Assembly: GCA_033977485.1 (NCBI GenBank)
Contig: CM066998.1
Span: forward strand, 55,456,274-55,520,273
Source: Hydrangea macrophylla
Taxonomy: Eukaryota; Streptophyta; Magnoliopsida; Cornales; Hydrangeaceae
Direction of reading: 5' to 3'
Length of the DNA: 64,000 nt
Positions 1 to 9,409 of the stretch are shown here, in pieces. Made by a program: the position numbers and the translations under genes. The notes beneath the pieces are model-generated. The model was not told the origin of the DNA. It saw only the letters and a list, made by a program, of their open reading frames with translations, and made no database searches. Within the stretch, counting starts at the first letter, position 1. Each line of letters starts with the position of its first letter.

Positions 1-593
1 GCTGAACCAAAAGTTGAGTCTTCCCCTAAAGATCTCCTACGAGCCTCTTCTCCCAAAACAAATCCAGCCACATCTTCGAATTTTAGCACCGAGGACCCAG
101 ATGAATTGCTTACTGCCACGATCAGTCCATTCCAACTGTCCGGCAAACTTGACAGAAGTAACAAGGCTTTTACCTCATCATCAAATATAATTTTCACAGA
201 CTCCAATTGGATTGTTATGGTATTGAACTCATTCAAATGTTCGGCAATGATAACATCATCTGCCATCTTTAGATTGAACAACTTCTTCATCAAATAAACT
301 TTATTGGATGCAGAGGGCTTTTCGTACATCTTTTCTAAGGATGCAAAAAACCCTGCTGTCATCTTCTCCTTCACGATGTTCGAAGCAACCGATGGTGACA
401 TACTCAATCATACGGTTCCTAGGGCTTTACGATCTAGTACAACCCAATCTTTGTCTTTCATATTTGCTGGTTTTATGCCTTCGATAGGTAGGTATAGATC
501 CTTCTAGTATAGCACATCTTCAATCTGCATCTTCCAGAAAGAAAAGTTCCAACCATTGAACTTCTCAATCTTACCCTTCTCTTCCTCTACCAT
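1..593 (-). pseudogene. Ty1/copia gag fragment (N-terminal part)
   Basis: Reading the minus strand from an ATG at 593-591 gives a protein that begins MVEEEKGKIEKFNGWNF and continues with the W/F pattern, LMKKLFNLKM and a SLPDSW motif. This is the usual layout of plant copia Gag (UBN2/DUF4219 type), the capsid protein that packages element RNA. The frame is broken by a TAG near 506 and a TGA near 410; both look like C-to-T changes of CAG and CGA. It starts about 40 nt after an LTR end and primer-binding site, as expected. The window edge cuts off the rest. Family assignment is by motif recognition only. Confidence 0.75.
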
Positions 594-617
594 TGTAAGT
601 CACTGGTCTACAACCTC

Positions 618-631
618 GCTCTAATACCAAT
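618..631 (-). other. Primer-binding site of the copia element
   Basis: On the minus strand the LTR end is followed by TTGGTATTAGAGC, one base away from the tRNA-iMet-complementary TGGTATCAGAGC site used by most plant copia elements. It marks the start of reverse transcription and fixes the LTR boundary. Confidence 0.7.
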
Positions 632-955
632 TGTTGCGTATATGACCTGTAACACACAATGCAAATGCACATAAAAAATAAGAAACAAACAAACCATGAC
701 ACAAGATATACCCTGTGGTTCGGCCAAATTGCCTATGTCTACAGCCTCTCACACCAGTTTACCATAATCAAATAACAGAAAGGATTACAAGTTTTCTCTC
801 TAAAAAATAGCACTCATCACACTACGGTTGCACATAGAAGGGATAATATATCCCACTAGGGTTACACTGAAAATTACAGCTCATCCAACTCAGAGGGCCC
901 ACCCCCTGAACCCCCAATATCAGAGTGGATCAGACTTCACAAACCCAACCCAACA
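632..955 (-). repeat. Copia LTR with a polypurine tract on one side and a primer site on the other
   Basis: The 324-bp unit runs TGTTG...CAACA on the minus strand. Just before it lies a G-rich polypurine tract (956-975, GGGGAGGGGGTGGGG) and just after it the primer site at 618-631. A single LTR flanked by a 3'-end signal and a 5'-end signal is shared between two internal regions. This is the arrangement left by recombination between two copies or by a tandem element. A second copy of this LTR was not found in the window. Confidence 0.65.
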
Positions 956-1030
956 CCCCACCCCCTCCCCTACCCTACCCTACCCTCTCCTCTCCTCCTC
1001 CTCCTCCTCCTCTCTCTCTCTCTCTCTTTA

Positions 1031-1175
1031 GCTTGAGTTTGGAAAGCAAATCCTAATGACAACCCGATGGATGAGCTTTAGTGAAAATATCAGCAGTCTG
1101 ATTATCGAAAGAAACAGAAAGAAGGCTAATTGTGCCACAAGTAAGATAAGGATGCACAAAATGATAGTAACGAAA
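1031..1175 (-). pseudogene. Copia RNase H C-terminal remnant
   Basis: The minus strand encodes DNQTADIFTKAHPS followed by LLSKLK, the conserved end of copia RNase H (usual form QxADIFTK...LLSKL). It lies directly upstream, in the minus sense, of a purine-rich stretch (GA and GGA repeats) and then the LTR at 632-955, the normal order of pol end, polypurine tract and 3' LTR. A stop follows the His of HPSGCH. No other pol domain is visible upstream, so this is a short scrap. Confidence 0.7.
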
Positions 1176-1189
1176 GCAGCTTGATATAG

Positions 1190-1887
1190 CAGAGCTGGCA
1201 ATGGGGAATAGTAGAGGTGGTAGCGAAAGGCGTGACTTAGCGATCCGACAAAGGGGACTAGATCGTAAAAACTAGCATGATATATATCATCAAGTTGTGC
1301 TGAGAGAACTAATAATAGAAATGCTGATTGAAATTAGACTGGTTATACCAACATGATAGCATCGGGTTGAGGCGGTCGTAATGGCAACTAGCTAGAGGCA
1401 AAGGAGGATGCCAGATGGAAAAGATGGTGGTCGCAGTCAGTGGTTCAGTGGCAGAAGGAGTCGGATGGAGGGAGTGGTGGCAATGGCCGGTGGTTCGATG
1501 ATGGTAAATAGCCATGTAGAGGTAGTAGTAGTAGTGGTCGGTGATCCGGACAGAGGCGAGGTGAGTTAGATGGAGGGAGTGGTGCTAGTGATTAGTAGTT
1601 CAGTGACGGAGGGAGCCGGACTGCAAAAGTGGCGGTACAGCTAGAGGTTCAGCGGCTGAGAGAGCTCAAATGAGGATGTGGCATCTTGGTGATGGAAGCG
1701 GCGGGGGTGGTGGTCCGGTAGGCAGCGGTGTGCCACCCGCCGAGGTGACCACTACGAAGAAGGCTACCACTAGAAGTATTTTTGATGTGGAGGGTCAACT
1801 AATAGTGGCAACCACAGAGTATCCTTTCCTCTTGAGCGGGCACTGAGAGGAGTAAGAGGACACTAGGAGCTTATACCTCTGAAACTA
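1190..1887. other. GC-rich, GGTGG-rich spacer of unknown origin
   Basis: No convincing gene. The plus strand is rich in GGTGG, GGCGG and GTGGT, with two imperfect copies of a segment containing atggagggagtggtg (near 1465 and 1570). It lies between a copia RNase H scrap and a primer-site-like sequence (1872-1887), so it is probably the decayed leader or internal part of the LTR element that starts at 2473. Confidence 0.35.
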
Positions 1888-1899
1888 TGTTAGAATATA

Positions 1900-2189
1900 C
1901 GATTAAATGCATTTTGCACCCTCAAACTATACCCTGTTTCGCACTTTGATCCCTAAACAAAAAATTTTCGTATTTTTGTCCCTCAACTAACATTTTGTGG
2001 CAGTTTGCCCCCTCTATCACTTTTAGCATCACTTTTGGCATCACTAAAATGGACTTTTTCCGTCACTAAAAATGGAGGGGCAAACTGCTACAAAATGTTA
2101 GTTGAGGGACCAAAATGCAAAAAAAATATTATTTAAGGACCAAAGTGCCAAACAGGTTATAGTTTGAGGGTGCAAAGTATATTATACCC
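1900..2189. mobile_element. Mutator-like MITE with 9-bp target duplication
   Basis: Two arms of roughly 120 bp form an inverted repeat: TTTGCACCCTCAAACTATA near 1914 pairs with its complement near 2160, and the pairing continues through TTAGTTGAGGGAC. The 9-bp direct repeat tagaatata flanks it (1891-1899 and 2190-2198), the size typical of Mutator-like elements. It has no coding capacity. It sits inside the LTR at 1888-2473 and is therefore younger than that LTR. Confidence 0.8.
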
Positions 2190-2200
2190 TAGAATATATA

Positions 2201-2205
2201 AGAGA

Positions 2206-2249
<44 letters not shown>
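2201..2249. repeat. (GA)n microsatellite
   Basis: Almost pure GA dinucleotide repeat directly beside the MITE. On the minus strand it is the CT-rich part of the LTR leader. Confidence 0.95.
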
Positions 2250-2253
<4 letters not shown>

Positions 2254-2787
2254 AGAATTGTATGTATTGAATGGTGTAAGTTTACAAAAGATCAAGAAGC
2301 CTATTTATAGGCAAGCTTGACTATGGTAGTACACTCGTAGCAAAATCTATCTAGACACTAGTAGTACAATATATCTAAACATAATGTATCTGGACTATTA
2401 TATTTTAGCAATCTGATTGCACATTTTTTACTCCAATTTACCTTTTATATATTGATGCCTTCTACGTATAACACACCACACAGAGACATCTATCTGATCT
2501 ATCTATAATACTGTGGTTATATGTTTCATATCATGGACATTTATCAATGAACCGCAGTCAAAATCTAAGTTCATTCACAGTGTGTTACAAATTTGGGGAA
2601 TGCATCTTGAGTATATCGAAGATGGTAGCACTGAGTTTAACAGGAGTAATGTACTCCCTCTGTCCCATTTTAAATGTCCATCTTTGGGATACCGGCTTTT
2701 AAAGGAAACATAATGATTGTTTGAATTAAATGCAATTGTTCTAAAATAACCCTTACTTGTCCTTTGTCCCCTTTATACTTGGTCAAC

Positions 2788-2948
2788 ACTTTAGTGATGT
2801 TGCTTCAGTGCTATTTGTGTTGTTCTCTCTCACAAAAGTGGGTCCCAGTGCTCACAAACTGCTTTTTTTAAAACTATTTTTTAATTTTTGGGTCCCACTT
2901 TTGTGAGAGAAAACAACACAAATAGCACTGAAACAACAGCACTGAAGT
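2788..2948. mobile_element. Foldback MITE-like inverted repeat
   Basis: Two arms of about 59 bp with a few mismatches: TTCAGTGCTATTTGTGTTGT on the left and its complement on the right, both running into a CACAAAAGTGGG stretch. About 40 bp of spacer separates them. No clear target duplication could be read, so the superfamily is left open. It lies within the left half of the Stowaway-like element. Confidence 0.6.
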
Positions 2949-2966
2949 ACTATCCCATTTACTTTG

Positions 2967-3637
2967 TGATGATGCCAAATTTGGTTAAAGTAAATTAAAG
3001 CAATTTAAGGAGAGAGAGAGAGAGTGAGAGGTTGGTTTTTTGTATGTGGTTCGGCTCTATTAATGAAGGTACCTATGTCCACGTGTGTGTCTGAGCAAGT
3101 TCACTATACTGTAAAAAGCCGAGGATCTGTGGTGAACCAACAATATTTTGGAGATACCGTAGGTCGGCCGGGCGTGTTGGTGACCGCTATAGAGGTGCTG
3201 TAGAGACTGAAAAATCGGTCCCTTTGAAGGGGGGTGAGTGATCTCTTTTATAGATGCAAGAGACCTACTCATATATGGATAAGGAAATATAATCCAATTA
3301 AGCTTGATTGACATTAATTGTGAGGGTTTCCTAATTGAATTAGGAAACAATGTCCACTTTCCATAAGTCTTTTATCTTGAGTAAGAAACTGCCTGGAATA
3401 TTCTGGGGCATGTGTTGTGGGCCCAGTTGGCCTGCGCCTGTACGGACCGTGCCAGTGTGGTCTTCCCGACTTGTTGGTCTGGTCACGAATGAACCGCTCG
3501 GGATGGTGAGTCTCGGGCAGACTAAACCGTTCGTGCTGATGCTTGTCCGAGGAGTTGTGCATAATTTGACTTGGACAGGGACTGACTGTTGAGTTAAATC
3601 GCTTGGTCATAGGATAGAGCCAATTTTGGGTGTATCA
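2967..3637 (-). repeat. 3' LTR of the small Tat-type element
   Basis: Minus strand TGATACACCC...CATCATCA, 671 bp, preceded in the minus sense by the polypurine tract AAATGGGGGGCAAC. It contains a GA microsatellite near 3010-3030 that is much shorter than the one in the partner LTR. Several substitutions and small indels separate the two LTRs, so the insertion is not recent. Confidence 0.85.
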
Positions 3638-3659
3638 GTTGCCCCCCATTTCCAAGGTT

Positions 3660-4640
3660 GGCTTGATGCTATATCGGGGCAAGTTTGGAAATATGTTTGA
3701 TGCCACCTGCCACTGTCTGAGTGCTCGGGGAAGCTGCCTTGGAGCTTCTGAGTCTTGTGAGTGCTCAGGAGCTGGCTAAGAGTTGAGACTTAGCCAAGCT
3801 CGGAGTCTTTAAGTGCTCGGGAATTCGCCGGGAGTTGAGACTCGGCCTAATTCAGAGTCTTTTGCTTAAGTTAAGCTCCTAGGATGGTTATCTTCCACCC
3901 GTAAACCTTCGTCAAGGTTGTGGGTAAAAGAATTTGACCATGTTGAAAAAGCTGACCTAAAGTGTGTTACTTTAGGGTCCTTTTGTGTTAACTCCCCATG
4001 ATGGTTATCTTCCGCCCAGCCAACCTTCGTCAAAACCGTTGGGAGAAGAGTTTGACCATGTTGGTTGCACCGACCTAAATCACGTTGCTTTAGGGTCTTT
4101 TTGCTCCTCTATCGTCGGCCAACCTAAGAGATTTTAGTCACCTCTATCGTAGGTTGGACCTAAGTGGAGTTATTGCCTCTGAGTACTGTAGGCGCCCGTG
4201 TTCTCTAAGAGTTTGACTTAGTTACTGCAAGTCCTGTAATTACCCGGTGTGATTTCTTGTTTAGTCCATCGTGCCTTTCTGCCTCCCAAGCTTTTGCTAA
4301 GATGAAGGTCTTGTGGAGGCTAGGACTGTAGGTAACCGACCTGAAACATGGGTGGTTGCAGGGTCTTTTGAAACTTGCCATCATCAGCCACCTAGGGGGA
4401 TTTGCCCCCTATCGTAGGTTGGACCTAAGCGAAGCCGATGCCTTGGGCGTGACCCCATGGTCTTTTGATGTTCCTCGGGTGTGGCCCGAGGTCTTTTGAT
4501 GTGCCTTGGGTGTGGCTTGAGGTCTTTAGTGCCTAGGTTCGGAGCCCAAGGTCTTTTGATGTGCCTTGGGTATGGCCCGAGGTCTTTTGAAGAGCTCTTT
4601 GACAGTCTGCGGAGCCTCATGCGATGATCGGGCAAGTACC
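3660..4640 (-). repeat. Tat 3' non-coding region with tandem hairpin repeats
   Basis: Three repeat sets are visible. First, units of about 58 bp with GGCTAAGAGTTGAGACTTAGCC-like self-complementary cores (3715-3860). Second, two copies of a ~117-bp unit starting GATGGTTATCTTCC (near 3894 and 4011). Third, hairpins such as CCTCGGGtgtggCCCGAGG (4473-4491) spaced by GTCTTTTGATG. The last set matches, on the coding strand, the AAAGACC hairpin array in the large Tat element at 47416-47600. No protein is encoded. Confidence 0.65.
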
Positions 4641-4834
4641 ACTGTAGTTGGATTGGTCGAGACTGTTAGAGACAGGGGGTCGGGCCGGGATCACCGGACT
4701 CCTGATTACTCTGAGCTAGATTCAAGGTCGGGATCATTGAATCCTAACTACTGCTAACTAGAGGTTGGGTCGGGGCCGCCAGACTCAGACCGCTGTGAAC
4801 TGAAGGTTGGTTCGGGACTGCCAGACCCTGCATG

Positions 4835-6110
4835 CTATGAGCTGGAGGTCGGGTCGAGACTGCTGGACCCTGACTGTTGTGAACTGTCAGAACTGCCAGA
4901 ACTCCCGGGCTGATCTCGCTTTCGCTTACTTCTGAAAGACTCGTTGCTTACATGCCCAGGGTCTTTGGTCTTTAGAAATTCTTTAGTGTCAATGTATTTT
5001 CCAACCCTCTCTGTGAGTTCAACCAAGGTTACCACTCGGTTTCTGTGAAATGATGTGGCGCACTTGGTGTGTTGAACTCTTGAGCAGAAGGCTATAATAG
5101 CGGCGGTTTCATCAAGATCATAGATTCCGAGCTTCTCTTGATCAAACCGATCGGTGAATTCCTTGAGGGTCTCATTATTCCTTTGTATGACTGTCTATAG
5201 CTGCATGTCAAGCTTTGGCCGTTCATGCATACCGATGAACTGGTTGATGAACTAGTTGATGAACTGCTTGCTGAGTTGCTCGAAACTGCGGACCGATCGG
5301 GGCTTCAAAGAGTAGAACCATTGCATGGCCGGGCCTTTCAAAGTGCTGGGAAGGCTAGGCAATGTAGTTCATTGAAGTTAGTGGCTAGGGCCATCTGAGC
5401 CTTGTAGGTCCGGACGTGGTTGACCGAGCTTCCCGAGCCGTTATAGGGATCTAAGCGAGGCGGCTTAAATTTGCGCTGGATGGTAAACCTCGTGATCTGC
5501 TAGAGAATGGTGACTCTGTCTCGGTATTGGCGTGATTCTGAGTAGGGTTCTGGCCCATCCTTTTGTCCACTCCATTAATCTATTTCTGCAAGTCCTTGAT
5601 ACGTGTCACCACACCTTCCCGACCGGTATCCGGGCCACAGGTCAGGTTAGTGGAGGAGGCTTCCTTCTCATGGCAGTGTGTTGTCCCCTGGGATCGGGCT
5701 TGGCTATAACTCCGGTTCATCGTGTGCCTAGGGACACCTCGATTCTTGACCGAGTGACCCTAGACTGATTCCTGGGCCATATGCTTCTGCCTTTCCTCTC
5801 AGGCAGTACGCCTACTGTTGATGTCTCTGGCATTCTCAACGCAGGACTGGTTAGCTCGGGCACGTTGTCTGGTCAAGATTGGCTCCCGACTGTGCGCAAC
5901 GTTCCTGGGTCGTTTCCTGGCCACTGGAGGTCTGTTTTGCTGGGCCAGCAGGGCTTCAATCTGTTGCTGGATTTGACGCTGGCCCTTCAAGAGTTGTGTG
6001 AGGGTCGCGGTGATCTGCTCAGATGTCATGGCTGCTGCAGCCGGTGCCAGGGTCGGCGGAACATCCCGGTTGGCCTGCTATGCAGTCTTCTCACTCTTCT
6101 TCGAAGGCAT
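4835..6110 (-). pseudogene. Decayed Tat gag
   Basis: The reading starts at an ATG at 6110 (MPSKKSEKT), 64 bp inside the 5' LTR. Segments MTSEQITATLTQLLKGQRQ (from 6029) and VELTERVGKYIDTKEFLK (near 5020) match the gag of the element at 14760-51784 (MTSEQMTTVLVQLL and VELSERVGKYIDTEEFLK). Gag forms the particle that packages element RNA. Several stops and frame changes break the frame, and the zinc knuckle is not seen. After this point the element jumps to 3' non-coding sequence. Confidence 0.75.
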
Positions 6111-6173
6111 GGCTATCAGCCAAGAGATTTGTTGATGAAGAACTTGTCATTCCCATAGACGGCACCAAGCCAT

Positions 6174-6211
6174 TGATGCCAAATTTGGTTAAAGTAAATT
6201 AAATCAATTAA

Positions 6212-6249
<38 letters not shown>

Positions 6250-6862
6250 CAGATTTTTTGTATGTAGTTCGGCCCTGTTAATGAAGGTACCTACGTCCAC
6301 GTGTGTGTCTGAGCACGTTCACTATACTATAAAAAGCCGGGGACCTGTGGTGAACCAACAATATTTTGGAGCTACCGTAGGTCGGCCGAGCGTGTTGGTG
6401 ACCGCTATAGAGGTGATGTAGAGACTGAAAAGTCAGTCCCTTTGAAATTTGAAAGGGGGTGAGTGGTCTCTTTTATAGATGCAAGAAGCCTACTCATATA
6501 TGGATAAGGAAATATAATCCAATTGAGCTTGATTGACATTAATTGTGAGGGTTTCCTAATTGAATTAGGAAACAATGTCCACTTTTCATAAGTCTTCTAT
6601 CTTAAGTGGGAAACTACCGGGAATATTCAGGAGCATGTGTTGTGGGCCCAGTTGGCCTGCGCCTGTACGGATCGTGCCAGTGTGGTCTTCCCGACCTGTT
6701 GGTTTGGTCGCGAATGAACCGCTCGAGATGGTGAGTCTCGGACAGATTAGACAGCTCGGACTGATGCTTGTCCGATGAGTTGTGCATAATTTGACCGGGA
6801 CAGGGACCGACTGCTGAGTTGAACCGCTCAGTCATAGGATAGAGCCAATTTTGGGTGTATCA
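6174..6862 (-). repeat. 5' LTR of the small Tat-type element
   Basis: 689-bp partner of the LTR at 2967-3637. On the minus strand its end GGCATCA is followed by a primer-site region containing TTGGTGCCG, related to the TTTGGCGCCG after the large Tat LTR. It carries a (GA)n run of about 35 bp (6212-6246). Confidence 0.85.
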
Positions 6863-6960
6863 CTTTGTGTTGGGTATTTTCAAACTCTATAAGGATAATT
6901 TTGAAAAGTAGCTAAAATATTTGTCATAGTAGTGGACATTAATTTTGAGACAGCCAAATA

Positions 6961-7249
6961 AAAAAAAAAATGAACACATAAAATAAGACGGATAAAGTAT
7001 TTAATGTCATGTGTAAAATGTAGTGTGGTTGTGTTTGACCGCTTGACAAAAGCCTGATTCATATATGGTGCAATCATATTTTCATAGCGAGTCAAAAATA
7101 AAAAAATGATACGTAAAACCAGTATACAATTTCAACGAATCTTATTAAATGGACAAGTTTCTGACCGCTTGAAACAAAGCCCGACTCCTATCTACCATGT
7201 CATTCTACATAAAGGCACTTGAATTGTGCAATGTATATTGACCATCCTC
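6961..7249. other. Spacer between MITE end and dioxygenase 3' end
   Basis: No gene seen. It holds an imperfect direct repeat of about 28 bp containing TGACCGCTTGA (7036-7064 and 7161-7191). Confidence 0.5.
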
Positions 7250-7255
7250 TTTATT
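7250..7255 (-). terminator. Poly(A) signal of the dioxygenase gene
   Basis: AATAAA on the minus strand, about 40 nt after the stop codon at 7293-7295; a normal place for a plant near-upstream polyadenylation element. Confidence 0.6.
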
Positions 7256-7292
7256 TAATACAATAGAAAAGGCTTAAATGAAATGAGAAGTA

Positions 7293-8702
7293 TCATATTT
7301 TTGCCAAATCTAGTGTCGCCTTTCCGTCATGGGCTTTCCTGTAGAAATGCTTAGCATAGTCTGAGTAGAGAATTGGCTTGTATATTGGTTCTTCTCCATT
7401 CTTTAGCACTTCGGGCCAGGGGCCAATAACATCAGTAGGTCTTGGGTTCACAAAGAGTGGGATTGAAATCCTATCCTTGCTTTCATTTGCAACCACACGG
7501 TGTTCAGCGCTCTTATATCGTCCGTTGCTCATGATCTGAAGTGCATCACCGATGTTGATCACTAGAGATCCACTAATTGGTTGGACATGGATCCAATCCT
7601 CTCCACCTATCTTCCTCACGTAGAGTCCACCGATATCATCTTGAAGCAGGACTGTCAATGTTGAGATATCCGAGTGTCGGCCTACTCCAACAGTAAGTTC
7701 AGGATTAGGACACCTGGGATAGTAGTTGAGGTTAATTCTCCTTGAACCCATTAAAAGTGATTCTTTGTTTTCGTCAATCTCCTTCACATTGAGTCCTTTA
7801 GTTAGAATATCAAGAAGCCTCCTAACAACAACTTCAGATGTCCTAATGAACTCCAATGTTTGATCCCTACAAGTAAACATGAAAACTTAGTCCATGCATG
7901 AAAAAAAATAAGATATCGTTTTAACTTAAACAAAATAAACACTAATAAATGATATCTTCGTATGATTATATGTGATTGTAAAGTTAGACATCGCCACTTT
8001 CCTGAAAATTAAGGCCAACCAATAATTGTAAAAGTACCAGTCCTAGATGGATTGAATAGTGAGGCTAGACGGATATTTATATGTATGTATATACATGTTT
8101 TATAGGCTTTTAAATCCACATATGTTCATAATACGTATATATTGTAAGTTTTAAATTTTATTTTATTTTTTTTATTTGGAAAGAAGTTAGCAATCTTACT
8201 TGCAAACAGGAGGCCAAATAGTGTTAGCCTCTTCTTCTGAGACATAGAAAAGGCTGAGATAATCTTTCCACTCAAGGGCCTTCTCTACATTTGGAAGAAA
8301 GCTAGTCATAAGACGAACGTTGTTGGTAGGTGAATTCTCTTTCAAATACTTCCTCTTCTCTTCTGCAGATAATCCAAAAAACTTATAAGTCGCATCCTTA
8401 ACGGACTCGAGTACTTCAATAGGGATTCCATGATTAATAATCTGGAAAAAGCTCCAGTTCTCTGCAGCATTGCAGATGGCCTCGGCCACTTTGGGATCGG
8501 AATCCCAATGGGACATGTCAATGACGGGAATGGACTCATCGGGCACGACATGGCTCATATCGAGCCTTTCTTCAAGAGGTTGAATATATTCGTTGGGGAG
8601 GGCTTTAAGGTCCATATCTGCAAGAGCCTTAACACCATGGCCATCAACTACAAACTTTGTGACATCGGAGTTTAACAAGTCATTTGAGATTGCTGGTGCC
8701 AT
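7293..8702 (-). CDS. 2-oxoglutarate/Fe(II) dioxygenase, feruloyl-CoA 6'-hydroxylase / p-coumaroyl-CoA 2'-hydroxylase type
   Basis: Two exons, 8702-8200 and 7866-7293, give 358 residues, close to the ~360 of the family. The donor AA|GTAAG and acceptor TTGTAG|G join in phase and restore the Lys codon in PPVCK-DQTLEF. Visible features are an N-terminal DIOX_N domain, then the DSBH core with Fe ligands H232, D234 (RHSD) and H290, and the 2-oxoglutarate motif R300-x-S302 (RISIP). The motifs [22 protein letters not shown] and the C-terminal AKI are typical of F6'H/C2'H enzymes, which ortho-hydroxylate hydroxycinnamoyl-CoA thioesters in the cytosol; the product closes to scopoletin or umbelliferone. 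The usual WGFF is WSFF here (S84). Substrate preference cannot be read from sequence. No stop or frameshift is seen, and a TATA box and poly(A) signal are in place. Confidence 0.9.
7867..8199 (-). other. Intron of the dioxygenase gene
   Basis: 333 bp, AT-rich, GTAAGA...TTTACTTGTAG. Removing it keeps the frame and rebuilds the family sequence without a gap. Confidence 0.9.
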
Positions 8703-8802
8703 TTCAGTAAGTTCAGAGGGAAGAGAACTTAGAACTTGGGAGATGAGAGCAAGGAGATAAGGTGGTTTTCTTATTTGTGCAGTTACTTGTACCCTTCGGG
8801 GC

Positions 8803-8810
8803 TATATATA
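8803..8810 (-). promoter_or_regulatory. TATA box of the dioxygenase gene
   Basis: TATATATA on the minus strand, about 100 nt upstream of the ATG at 8702, a spacing that fits a leader of about 70 nt. The ~215 bp beyond it up to the MITE at 9026 show no recognised site. Confidence 0.65.
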
Positions 8811-9025
8811 CTTTTTTCTAATTTGAGGGCTAGCTGTATAAAATTGATCCTTAGTGAGAGTGTTCTTGGAAGCTGCATTACTCACATGGGGTATTATTTA
8901 GGTAGGTGAGGGTATCTTTCTGACCAAACTGCCTCCCCTTCATGCAATACACAAAACAAAATGAAGCAATGGATATTACTTTATAGCAAGTGTGTTAGTA
9001 TTAGTATTACATTCAACTCATTTAT

Positions 9026-9409
9026 GAGAGCAGTTTTATTCAACTTTTTTGTTCACCATTATTCACTCAGATTTTTACTTGATGACATATATGTGTCTTA
9101 TTTCATTCCTATTTTACTCTTATTTTATTAACATAATGAGTAATACTTGGGACACAACCAAAGACACAACCTCTATTTTGTGTCTATCTCTTTCCTGGTG
9201 GTCCTAGTGGATACTGTGGGGTCCACTGACATTGTGGGAACCGTCAGGAGAGAGATAGACACAAAATGGAGGTTGAGTCGCAATATTGTGTCTTTTGGTT
9301 GTGTCCCAAGTGTTACTCTAACATAATTATTAGAATGAGACACATATCACTCAATAAAGGTGTGGGTGAGTAATGATGAACCAAAATTGAGTGAACAAAA
9401 ATGCTCTCT
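9026..9409. mobile_element. Foldback MITE upstream of the dioxygenase, carrying a second MITE
   Basis: The ends pair: GAGAGCAGTTTTATTCA on the left with AGAGAGCATTTTTGTTCA read backwards from the right, and the pairing continues through TTCAYCATTAYTCAC for about 80 bp. The flanking 8-bp repeat tcatttat (9018-9025 and 9410-9417) is a likely target duplication, so a hAT- or Mutator-like MITE. It sits about 320 bp upstream of the start codon, in the promoter region. The foldback at 11020-11513 has similar arms. Confidence 0.7.
9138..9318. mobile_element. Second MITE nested in the first, 9-bp target duplication
   Basis: 181 bp with termini GAGTAATACTTGGGACACAA and its near-perfect complement at the right end; arms of about 60 bp. 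A perfect 9-bp duplication, taacataat, flanks it (9129-9137 and 9319-9327), pointing to a Mutator-like origin. No coding capacity. Being inside the 9026-9409 MITE, it inserted later. Confidence 0.85.

Larger units (their letters stand above)
1888..2473 (-). repeat. Probable copia LTR interrupted by a MITE
   Basis: On the minus strand the unit starts TGTTATACG and ends TTCTAACA. It contains a TATA box (TATAAATAGG, 2300-2309 on the plus strand) and a CT-rich tract. It is followed by a degenerate primer-site-like AGTTTCAGAGG. Removing the MITE and one target duplication leaves about 287 bp. It does not match the LTR at 632-955, so the two belong to different families. Confidence 0.5.
2967..6862 (-). 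mobile_element. Non-autonomous Tat-type Ty3/gypsy element (pol missing)
   Basis: A 3.9-kb minus-strand LTR element with 5-bp target duplications ctttg (2962-2966 and 6863-6867). The internal part has a decayed gag followed directly by structured repeats, a G-rich polypurine tract and the 3' LTR; protease, reverse transcriptase and integrase are all absent. Its LTR ends (TGATACaCCCA), polypurine tract (AAATGGGGGGCAAC) and gag match the full Tat element at 14760-51784, so it is a deletion derivative of a related family. It split a Stowaway-like MITE. Confidence 0.85.
2652..6960. mobile_element. Stowaway-like MITE split by later insertions
   Basis: The left end reads TACTCCCTCTGTCCC and continues AAATGTCCA; the right end, read backwards, gives CTGTCTCAAAATTAATGTCC and finishes at a TA. 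This is the mariner/Stowaway terminal motif with TA at both edges. The two halves are 2652-2966 and 6868-6960. Without the Tat insertion and a foldback insertion only about 250 bp remain, a normal Stowaway size. The right terminus is diverged. Confidence 0.6.

Noticed and set aside
965..990. Telomere-like CCCTA repeats
   Set aside because: Only about four CCCTA units, not the plant CCCTAAA repeat; it adjoins the purine-rich tract of a copia element.
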